NCBI GenBank assembly: GCA_965203135.1
Contig: CBDBBO010000001.1
Location: forward strand, 558,001 to 622,000
Direction of reading: 5' to 3'
Origin: CATOSD01 sp965203135
GTDB lineage: Bacteria > Chloroflexota > Dehalococcoidia > Lucifugimonadales > CATOSD01
DNA length: 64,000 nucleotides
Shown here: one piece after another, positions 51,531 through 60,000 of the stretch
Layout: every line of letters begins with the position of its first letter
Numbering within the stretch: position 1 is the first letter of the stretch
Notes under the pieces: generated by a model
What the model saw: only the letters and a program-made list of their open reading frames with translations
What the model was told of the DNA's origin: nothing
The model's database searches: none
Position numbers and translations under genes: made by a program

Positions 51531-51933
51531 TATCGGCCTCGTTCTTATAGGTGAGCGAGTCCAGAGCGTCCCCGAGGGCGAACCACTCGGCCACGTCGAA
51601 CTCGTTGTCGTGCAGCGACAGGTCGCCGCCGGTGGGAGCCATCAGGTAGAAGTGCACGGTCTTGTGGCAGATGGCGCCATCTTCCGGACGGGCGAACTCG
51701 TACTCGATGCTGCCGATGGTGTCGAGCAGTTCCACTTCCAGGCCCGTCTCCTCGCAGACCTCTCTGAGAGCCGTCTCCTCGCGGGACTCGCCCGGGTCGG
51801 GCGTGCCCTTGGGCAGCCTCCACATCCGGGGGGTGCGCACCCCGCACAACACTACTTCGACGCCACAGGCGGTTTCTCGGAATACGACGCCGCCCGCGGA
51901 CTCCAGTTGTAGGACCTGTCGCGTACCTTCCAT
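51490..51933 (-). CDS. NUDIX hydrolase
   Basis: The 147-residue product has a complete Nudix box, GTPDPGESREETALREVCEE followed by TGLEVEL, matching G-x5-E-x7-R-E-U-x-E-E-x-G-U. It removes nucleoside-diphosphate-linked moieties. The start is chosen for AAGGAA 6 bases before ATG; a longer frame starting at 52113 has an Ala/Pro-rich unlikely extension. It is divergent from higB. Confidence 0.85.
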   Translation of the reverse strand: MEGTRQVLQLESAGGVVFRETACGVEVVLCGVRTPRMWRLPKGTPDPGESREETALREVCEETGLEVELLDTIGSIEYEFARPEDGAICHKTVHFYLMAPTGGDLSLHDNEFDVAEWFALGDALDSLTYKNEADIVQKGIREVAQKR

Positions 51934-52159
51934 GAATTTCCTTGCCAACTGATGGTGGGACAATTCTATTTGCACGCTTGGCCGACAGTCAAGCGGCGCG
52001 GCGGCGCCCGGCGCGGCAGCGCGCGCCTGCGCAGCGAGGCGCTGAAGTGAGGCAATCGGCCCGGCAGGCCTGGGAACTCGAGCCGGCTTCATGTTGAGAA
52101 AGATACTTAACACTCAGGTCCGTCCGATGTCGCATGACTTCCGTGCTATCATGTTACTT

Positions 52160-52453
52160 GTGATCATCTCATTCGGGAACAGCGGCACCAGGGACGTTTT
52201 CGACGGAAGGGATACTCGAACAGCACGGCGGACCTGTCCCCTTGCAGCTTGGGATGTGGCGCGACGAAAACTGGATCAACTCGACTCCGCCGCCACTCTC
52301 GGAGATCTCCGCATACCTCCCGGGAACCGGCTTGAAAGACTGTTGGGCGATCGAAGAGGTCAACATAGTATCCGCATCAACGATAGGTATCGCATCTGCT
52401 TCGTCTGGGCGGACGCCGGTCCGCATGATGTCGAGATAGCCGACTACCACTAG
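52160..52453 (+). CDS. higB: HigB-type (RelE superfamily) toxin
   Basis: The 97-residue product from GTG (VIISFGNSGTRDVFDGRDTR) has ARRKLDQLDSAATLGDLRIP, NRLERLLGDRRGQHSIRIND and RYRICFVWADAGPHDVEIAD. These match plasmid-maintenance HigB RNases that cut mRNA in the ribosome. It is followed after 14 bases by higA. The GTG start is preferred over a frame extended to 52091 because it gives the family N-terminus. Confidence 0.88.
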   Translation: MIISFGNSGTRDVFDGRDTRTARRTCPLAAWDVARRKLDQLDSAATLGDLRIPPGNRLERLLGDRRGQHSIRINDRYRICFVWADAGPHDVEIADYH

Positions 52454-52467
52454 AAAGGAGACCAGAC

Positions 52468-52785
52468 ATGGTACGCGTTCCCACCGACCGGGTGCCTACG
52501 CACCCGGGTGAGATGTTGCTGCAAGAGTTTCTTGTACCTCTGGGGATGACCCAGCGTGAGTTGGCCGCTGCAATCCATGTGCCCTTTCAGCGGGTCAATG
52601 AGGTCGTCCGTGGGAAGCGCGGGGTCACTCCCAGCACGGCGCTACGGCTCTCCAGATTCCTTGGCACCTCTCCAGACTTCTGGATGAACCTGCAAATCCG
52701 ATGGGACCTGTTCCAAACGCAACGCGCCGAGCGGGAGCAGATCGAGAGGATTCGGCCAAAGATAGAACAACCGCAGGCCCCGTAG
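52468..52785 (+). CDS. higA: HigA-type antitoxin
   Basis: The 105-residue product has the family N-terminus PTHPGEMLLQEFLVPLGMTQ and a helix-turn-helix (LAAAIHVPFQRVNEVVRGKR then GVTPSTALRLSRFLG). It binds HigB and the operon promoter. AAAGGAG lies 8 bases upstream. Toxin-first order is characteristic of higBA. Confidence 0.9.
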   Translation: MVRVPTDRVPTHPGEMLLQEFLVPLGMTQRELAAAIHVPFQRVNEVVRGKRGVTPSTALRLSRFLGTSPDFWMNLQIRWDLFQTQRAEREQIERIRPKIEQPQAP

Positions 52786-52904
52786 CCCGTGGTTGCCCAT
52801 CTGACCCCAGTGCATCCAGATCGAACACCAACTGGAACCTGAGACTTCCGTTGCAAATGTGCCTGGCACATGAGTGTTCTTGATGTTACGGGCAACTGCA
52901 AACT

Positions 52905-53459
52905 ATGCTTCTTACTCTCGAAGAGGTAGTCATAGCGGCCGCACGCATTGCCGGGTCCCTGCCGGTGTTGCGGTGGCCGTTTGCGGGCGGGGTGGCGGCG
53001 GTGCTGGTCGACTTTTCCGACCTGTTCATGATGAACCTGTTGGACCTCGGCGGAGTGCGCGACTACCAGGCGTTCGACAAATGGCTCGATCAGGCGTACA
53101 TGCTGACGTTCCTGGTGGTGGCGCTTCGGTGGAAGGGCGTGTCCCGACACGTGGCGATAGGGCTGTTCGGCTACAGACTCGTCGGATTCGCTTATTTCGA
53201 GCTCATCGATTCCTGGCGGGGCATTCTGCTGTTCTTTCCGAACGTGTTCGAGTTCTGGTTCCTGTTCGTTGCCGGCCTGAATCGCGTCAGGCCGGACTAC
53301 GAGATTACGTGGAGGCGCGCGGCGCTTTGGCTACCGGCCCTGGCTGCCCTGAAGTTGTTTCAGGAGTACGCGCTTCACTGGGGCAAGTGGTTCGATGGAT
53401 ACGCGGCGATGGACGTCGTGGTCGATTGGTGGCAGACGATTGCGAGCCTGTGGCCTTAA
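52905..53459 (+). CDS. Integral membrane protein of unknown function (184 aa)
   Basis: Four or five hydrophobic segments are visible, for example WPFAGGVAAVLVDFSDLFMM, YMLTFLVVALRW and GILLFFPNVFEFWFLFVAGL. Conserved-looking polar residues lie between them (RVRPDYEITWRRAA). The family is not recognised. It is 106 bases upstream of an ion channel gene in the same direction. Confidence 0.6.
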   Translation: MLLTLEEVVIAAARIAGSLPVLRWPFAGGVAAVLVDFSDLFMMNLLDLGGVRDYQAFDKWLDQAYMLTFLVVALRWKGVSRHVAIGLFGYRLVGFAYFELIDSWRGILLFFPNVFEFWFLFVAGLNRVRPDYEITWRRAALWLPALAALKLFQEYALHWGKWFDGYAAMDVVVDWWQTIASLWP

Positions 53460-53565
53460 AAGCCATTGGGGACTTGGGCGCGGCTTGACTGTACTGAGCG
53501 CGGTTTGAGATAGTGAACCAGCGGAACAGACCTCGGATTCTAGCAGGAGCCGGATACGCTAAACG

Positions 53566-54381
53566 ATGGACCTTTGGGCACAACGCGCTGATCGCATCGT
53601 CCGATCAAACCTGTTCGAGCTGTTCATCATCGGCGTCATCCTGGCAAACGCCGCGCTGCTGGGACTGGGGACCGCGCCCCGAATCGAGCTCGACTACGCG
53701 GACTGGCTACGGCTTGGATTCCAGACCGCGCTGGGCATGTTCATTGCCGAGGCGGCGCTGAAGATGTTCGCGCTTTGGCCGCGCCCTCTGAGGTACTTCA
53801 GGGACGGCTGGAACGTTTTCGACTTCCTGGTGATCGTGCTGGCCCTGATTCCGGCAACGGGCCAGTTGGCCCTCGTCGCGCGGCTGGCGCGTCTGCTGCG
53901 GGTGGTGCGGCTCATAACCACCATTCGCGACCTGCGGCTGATTGTCGCAGCTCTTGTGCGTTCCATTCCCAGTGTGTTCCACGTGCTGATGCTCATGAGC
54001 ATAGTGGTGTACATCTACGCCATCATGGGCTACTACATGTTCCACGAGAACGACCCCGACGCGTGGGGATCCCTGAGCAAGTCGGTGCTCACCCTGTTCA
54101 ACATGCTGACGCTGGACGACTGGGCCAGGGTGATGTACAAGGCGATGGAAGTTCAACCGATGGCGTGGATCTACTTCGTGAGCTACGTGGTAATCGGCAC
54201 CTTCGTGGTCATCAACCTGTTCATCGCGATCATCGTCAACAACTTGGACGAGGCCAAGCTGGACAGGTTGCGGGACCTTCAACGGCCCGTCAGCAGGGAC
54301 GAGCTTCTTGAGGAGCTGCGCGCCACCCAGGAGGCCCTACAGCGCCTGGAGTCGCGGATCAGGAACAGCGAAGACTCCTGA
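53566..54381 (+). CDS. Single-domain voltage-gated ion channel with a TLDDW selectivity filter
   Basis: The 271-residue product has six transmembrane segments. The S4 segment is LVARLARLLRVVRLITTIRD with an Arg every third position. The pore helix and filter is LFNMLTLDDWARVMYK, and S6 is VVIGTFVVINLFIAIIVNNL. A coiled-coil C-terminus (DELLEELRATQEALQRLESR) should form a tetramer. Bacterial sodium channels of the NaChBac/NavAb type have TLESW here. TLDDW matches the Ca-selective engineered CavAb, so the channel may conduct calcium. Confidence 0.88.
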   Translation: MDLWAQRADRIVRSNLFELFIIGVILANAALLGLGTAPRIELDYADWLRLGFQTALGMFIAEAALKMFALWPRPLRYFRDGWNVFDFLVIVLALIPATGQLALVARLARLLRVVRLITTIRDLRLIVAALVRSIPSVFHVLMLMSIVVYIYAIMGYYMFHENDPDAWGSLSKSVLTLFNMLTLDDWARVMYKAMEVQPMAWIYFVSYVVIGTFVVINLFIAIIVNNLDEAKLDRLRDLQRPVSRDELLEELRATQEALQRLESRIRNSEDS

Positions 54382-54812
54382 CCGGCCGGACGTCTCCGGC
54401 ACACCGCCGCGGCAAGTATTCCCCCCCACACTCTCTCCTCACGGAGTCGCCGGACGCGGATTTTCCGGCCACGACTCACGCCCTCCGCCAGGCCCATGCG
54501 CCCTGCCGCCACTGAAGTCGGGACACACAATTCCGCGCCATTCGCGTTTGGCCTACACGCACTATATTTCTAGTTTACTTACAATAACAGTACCAGAAAA
54601 AGCCTTGAATAAGTATGGATTCATACAATATCGTCTTGAGCACGCTGGTTAAGGATATTTTCCGCAGGCGGCCATCCCAGCTACCGCGAAGCTATGGCCG
54701 GTCTGCCACTCCCGCTCCCGCACTGTGATTCAAAGCGCCGGCGTGTGCGGGGGGCGCCTACCGGCAGCGAACTGACTTACTTAGGGATTCGGGATTCAGG
54801 AGGGACTGACCG
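54382..54812. other. Intergenic region with an AT-rich core
   Basis: There is no gene in about 430 bases. The segment 54555-54660 is unusually AT-rich for this genome (TATATTTCTAGTTTACTTAC) and could hold the promoter of the OLD-like ATPase. No clear -35/-10 pair was identified, and the ribosome-binding region of the ATPase is GGAGGGACTGACCG. Confidence 0.4.
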
Positions 54813-56801
54813 ATGGAGCTTACTCGGGCAAGGGTGACCAACTTCAAGAGCATAGAAGACACCGGCTGGGTCACCATAGACGACGTGACGTGCATGGTGG
54901 GCAAAAACGAGTCGGGCAAGACCGCGTTCCTGCAAGCGCTCAGGCGCCTCAGTCCCGTGACCGGCGTTAACGGCGACTTCGACATCAAGGACTACCCCCG
55001 CAAGGGCTACGTGCGATACAAGCGCATACACCCCGACCGCCCCGCAACCGTCATCGCGGCCGAGTTCAGGCTCACGGACAGCGAAGTGCAAGAGGTCGAG
55101 AGCGTCTACGGCGAGGGCGTGCTCGATTCGAACACCGTGGTCGTGTCCAAGGGGTACGACAACAAGCTGCACTGGGAGTTCGAGGCGAACGAGCGCATGG
55201 TGATCGAGAACATCCTCGCCAACGCCAACCTCCCGGTGGAGATACAGCAGCACGCCTGGGACTCGAACTCGCTGGAAGAGCTGACGGCGTGCCTCGATGA
55301 CCTGCCGGTCAAGTCGGCCTCGGTGCAGTCGATGCTCGAAGTGATCAACTCGCGGTTCTCGGGCGGCCTCAAAAAGACGATGCTCGAAGATTGCATGACG
55401 GCGTTCTTGCCGCACTTCGTGTACTTCGACGACTACAGCGCGATGCGGGGCCGGATTTCCATACAGGACATCCGAAGGCGCGTGGAGAACGGCGAGTATC
55501 TCGACGATGCGGACCGCACCTTCCTTTCGCTGCTGAAGCTGGTGGGGGCGAAGCTCGAGGACCTGGAGCATCAGACCAACTACGAGTACCTGAAGGCGGA
55601 GTTGGAGTCGGCCTCGATCGAGATCTCCGACGAGATATTCGAGTTCTGGAACCAGAACAAGCAGCTCAGGGTCGAGTTCGACCTGTCCCAGGCCAACCCC
55701 AACGACCAGCCGCCGCTGAACAAGGGCACCATACTGCACGTCCGCATCTGGAACAACAGGCATCGCGTGTCCGTGCCGTTCGACGAGCGTTCCAAGGGCT
55801 TCGTGTGGTTCTTCTCCTTCCTGTCGTACTTCTCCACGCTGGAGGAGGAGGAGGACGCCGACCTCATTCTGCTGCTGGACGAGCCCGGCCTGAACCTCCA
55901 CGCCATGGCCCAGCGCGACTTCCTACGCTTCATAGACGACCGGCTGGCGCCGAAGAACCAGGTGGTATACTCGACGCATTCGCCGTTCATGATCAACCTC
56001 GACAAGCTGAGCTCGGTGCGCACGGTGCAGGACGTGGACGACCGCGGCACTTTCGTGAGCGACGACACGCTGAGCAACGACCGCGAGACGGTGTTCCCGA
56101 TACAGGTCGCCCTGGGCTACCAGATGGCGCAGACGCTGTTCCTGGCGCCCCACTGCCTGATGGTGAACTACCCCTCGGACCTCATCTACCTGCAGGTTCT
56201 CGGGGAGGCGGTGGCGTCCATCGGCCAGATGCGGCTGGACCCGCGCTGGGTGGTCATACCGGTGGGCGGCGCCGACAACCTGCCCACGTTCATCTCGACG
56301 CTGGGCGAGAACTACGTGAGCGTGGCGGTGATGATGGACGTTTCGACCAAGAACCGCGTGAAGCTCGACCACATCAACCGCAACGCCGCCGTGAAGCGCG
56401 ACAACCCCATCAAGTGGGTTGAGGTGGCCAAGGTGCGCACCGCCGACATCGAGGACCTGTTCGAGCCTGCCTTCTACCTGAAGCTGGTCAACGAGGCGTA
56501 CTCCCACGAGCTTCGGGAGCCGGTCACGATGAAGTCGATTACCGACGCCAACCCGCGCATCGTGCAGCGCCTGGACGGGTACTTCAGGCGACAGCGAATC
56601 GCGGGCGGACGCTTCGACCCCTACCGGCCGGCGGCTCTGCTGCTCCAGGAGCACTCGCGCCTGCGCGGCATGATCAGCGATCCGACCATAGAGCGCGCGG
56701 CGTCTCTCTTCGAGCGCATCAACTCGCTGCTTCCCAGCAACGGCGCGTCGGAGACCGGCATCAACGCCGCGGCGGCAAAGGTGCTCGCGCCCATTCTGTA
56801 G
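54813..56801 (+). CDS. OLD-like AAA/ABC ATPase with a degenerate TOPRIM domain
   Basis: The 662-residue protein has an SMC-like Walker A (GKNESGKTAF), a long insert, an ABC signature-like ERSKGFVWFFSF, Walker B DLILLLDEPGLNLH and an H-loop STHSP. A TOPRIM-like domain follows (about residues 440-560) with LMVNYPSDLIYLQVLGEAVA and VAVMMDVSTKNR. Active OLD nucleases have E-G-x-x-D in the first motif; here Glu is replaced by Asn (VNYPSD), while the later Asp remains. Relatives are phage-defence or repair nucleases. It stands alone, without a UvrD-like GajB partner. Confidence 0.82.
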   Translation: MELTRARVTNFKSIEDTGWVTIDDVTCMVGKNESGKTAFLQALRRLSPVTGVNGDFDIKDYPRKGYVRYKRIHPDRPATVIAAEFRLTDSEVQEVESVYGEGVLDSNTVVVSKGYDNKLHWEFEANERMVIENILANANLPVEIQQHAWDSNSLEELTACLDDLPVKSASVQSMLEVINSRFSGGLKKTMLEDCMTAFLPHFVYFDDYSAMRGRISIQDIRRRVENGEYLDDADRTFLSLLKLVGAKLEDLEHQTNYEYLKAELESASIEISDEIFEFWNQNKQLRVEFDLSQANPNDQPPLNKGTILHVRIWNNRHRVSVPFDERSKGFVWFFSFLSYFSTLEEEEDADLILLLDEPGLNLHAMAQRDFLRFIDDRLAPKNQVVYSTHSPFMINLDKLSSVRTVQDVDDRGTFVSDDTLSNDRETVFPIQVALGYQMAQTLFLAPHCLMVNYPSDLIYLQVLGEAVASIGQMRLDPRWVVIPVGGADNLPTFISTLGENYVSVAVMMDVSTKNRVKLDHINRNAAVKRDNPIKWVEVAKVRTADIEDLFEPAFYLKLVNEAYSHELREPVTMKSITDANPRIVQRLDGYFRRQRIAGGRFDPYRPAALLLQEHSRLRGMISDPTIERAASLFERINSLLPSNGASETGINAAAAKVLAPIL

Positions 56802-56848
56802 CGCGATACCCTGGCCTGGCCGTCCAGGCTCCGGACAGATAAGAGAGT

Positions 56849-56877
56849 GCCCCCTCCCCAACAGGAGGGGGCTTTCT
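56849..56877 (+). terminator. Intrinsic terminator after the OLD-like gene
   Basis: GCCCCCTCC-CCAACA-GGAGGGGGC is a 9-bp stem, followed by TTTCT. It lies 47 bases after the stop codon and separates this gene from the secreted-protein gene. Confidence 0.8.
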
Positions 56878-57043
56878 CGTGCCGCTTGACATCCCCCCTC
56901 CGCTCGCCTATGCTGTGCGCCGTTATGGTATATAGTATCAATCGCGCCTCATACCGGCCCGGCGGCGGCGCGGGCGCGCCCGACCGCCTCCGCACGGCCT
57001 GACACCCCCCGCCAACCTCGAATTCTTGAGACCGACTATCCAA

Positions 57044-60000
57044 ATGCCAGGACATAATGATATAACATCTCACTGTGCCGTGAGTCCCGCGTCGATACGA
57101 AGGGCGCTGCTCACGGCCCTCGCCGTCGGCCTGCTGGCGGCGTTCCTCGCCCCCCCCCCCCCCGCGCATGCCCAGCAGGTTGACGAGTCCTACGTGGACC
57201 TGTCCGTTGTTCAAAGTGAAGCCTCGGTTTACACCGCAAGGAACAATGGCACTGCCACTGCGTACGGTGTGACTGTGGACTTCGAATTCGCCGACCAGAG
57301 GTTTGTAGATAACAATGTCCCCGGCGATTTCAATCTGAATGGCGGCACAGCCTGCTCCGGCAATATCCTCGGCACCAAGTGCCTCAGCGGCGTCTGGACC
57401 GTGGGCCCCCTCGGTCCTGGCGAGGAGGCGAGCTTTACGGGGGCTAATCGAGTGGCAACGGGGGTGCCGACAGGCGTCCGCAGGATTGTCCCCACGCGTG
57501 CGGTTATCAAGAACACGGTCCCTGTGGAAGAGGAACGCTTCAAGGGAGACAATGACGTCGTTGAATGGATGCTGGCTTCATCTAGTGCGCCCAGAATCAT
57601 GTATGCGAGTTACTGGTTGGAGGCAAGCGTAGATGACCCTCTCCCTGACGCCGGCGAAACCGTGAGTTTCACCTTCAAGGTAAACAGCCTTGGAGGCGCG
57701 CAAGGGTCTGTTCGCGACGTAAAAGTGCGATTGAAACTGGACGATGGAATGGGCGCCCCAACCGCCACACCTCCCAGCGGGACCACCTTCGCCGCGGTGA
57801 CGGACTTGACCCGGACATGGGACTGGGACTTTGATTTACCGGCAAACGTGTTGAGCAGGACCCTGGAAGTGTCAACCACCCTGGACAGCCAGCTCCCCGC
57901 CGGCGTCGCCCTCTCAGACATATGTCTCACCGCCGAGATGACGGCGGCAGGCCCGAACAACCTCTCGGAGCGCCCCACCAGCGTCGAAATCTGCCTGCGG
58001 GAGGATCCGGTTACTCTGTTCCATACCGGAGAGACGGACCTGTTCGACCTGTTTCCCTGTGTGGGTGTCACCACTTACCCTTGTTCCAGCACTGACACAC
58101 TGGAATTGGTAGTTAACGGGAGGGAAGCTGCCGAGGCAGCCGGCGTGCGAAAGGTGGGCGCTCGCTTTGAGGCCATCATGGGTCCGGGAGATGTCATAAT
58201 TCAAGTAAAGGACCCCGATGGCCGGGGTCAAGGCGTGTGGCGCAGCGGAAGTAAAGAAAACAGCGACGCTAACGACGCCGGTATTATCCCGGGCGTGCCT
58301 GCATATGCGCGTTTGCCGAGCCTTACTTACAATCAATACACCTTTGCCATATCAGATTCCACCACAGGGGGGAAACCCGGGAACGTAAGGATTCTCACTG
58401 CAAATAATACCGGTTTCTTAATACTGGACATTGATAACCAGGCATCATCTGGTCCTTTTTCAGTAGGGACATCGGTTACGTCCATTCCACTGTTGTTTGA
58501 ATTCGGAAATTTAGGCATCTATAAGATGGACATTACACTAGGCGCAACCCATCGCACCTCCAGCGCAGTTTATAGCGATACTTCGACGTACACCTTCCAC
58601 GTAGGCCCCATAGCGGAACTGAGTGTGCATGACGGCGGTAGCAACGCGGAAGTGGCAGCCGACCAGCGCGCCTTCACCATCGTCGCCGCGTCCAACGGCC
58701 CCGATGACGCCCCCGCCGTCCAGGCTACGGTAACCGGCCTGAACGCCGGCGACTACGTCTCCCACAGCGCCACCGCAGGCAGTTTCAACTCAACCACCGG
58801 CGTCTGGACCATAGGCGAACTGCGGCAGCCCGGCTACTACCAGGACATCTACGGGCGGGACGGCGAGGTCCTGACCATAGTCACCAGCGCCGCCGTGGAT
58901 ACGGAGATAACCGCCGCCATCAGTAACCACCAGGACTACGAGGTGTGCATAGACAGCAGCGGCGAGGACGTGGTCCTCTCTTCCCCTTCCTCGACGGCCT
59001 GCACCGCCGAGGACGCCACCAACACCTGGCACACGGCCAAGTACTTCGACTACATCAGCGACAACAGCACGACCACCATCAGGGCAAAGGCAGGCACCGG
59101 CGCCGGCCTGCCCTCCTCGCTGAGCGTGGACCTGCAAGGGGCCATCGCCTTCCTCTCGTGGCAGCCTGTGGAATCGGTGTACGGACGCGGCGTGTCCCAC
59201 TACGAGGTGCAGCGCTCTGCCGGCGCCGGGCAGACGATGAGCACAACGACGAAGGGAACGATATACGTGGACCCGGAGGGCGGCTCCGGCAACCCGGCCT
59301 ACCGGGTGCGGGCGGTGAACGACCGAGGGCAGAAGGGGCCGTGGTCCCAATCCTCCGGGCAGCGCCCCGGCGCGCCCAGGAATTTCAGCGCGACCGTCAC
59401 CAGCAACACGCGGATCGATCTGTCATGGGGCGCGCCCGACAGCGCGGACGGCGTAACCGTATCCGGCTACGACGTGGAGTACCTGGCGGACGGCGCCGCC
59501 TGGACATCGCTCGCGGCGGAACAGGGCGCGTTGACCTACGCCCACACCGGCCTCACGCTTTCGCCCGGCGACGTCCGACAGTACCGCGCGCGGACTGTGG
59601 GCACGGTGGGCGGCGTGAAGACGAAGAGCGACTGGACGGCGACAAGCGCCACCGTTCCGGGCCCGGCGACGCCCGGCGTTCCCAAGAGCTTCGCCGCCAG
59701 CGGCTCAAGCGACACCCAGGCCGCCCTGTCGTGGGGCGCCCCCGACGCCGTGGCCGGCGTCACCGTCACCGGCTACGAGCTGGACTTTTCCAAGGACGGC
59801 GGCAACACCTGGAACTGGCTGCCCGCCGGGCAAACCAGGACCGTGCTTTCCGCAACGACGCTGTCCCACCCCCACACCGACAACACGCTGGCGGCGGACG
59901 CCGTCCGGCAGTACCGGCTGCGCGCCGTGGGCAGCGTGGGCGGCGTGACGGTGAGGAGCGGCTACACCTACGCCGTGGCCACCCGGGACTACCCGACTCC

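Noticed and set aside
52091..52159. Longer N-terminus for higB from 52091
   Set aside because: The extra 23 residues are not family-like; GTG at 52160 gives the expected N-terminus.
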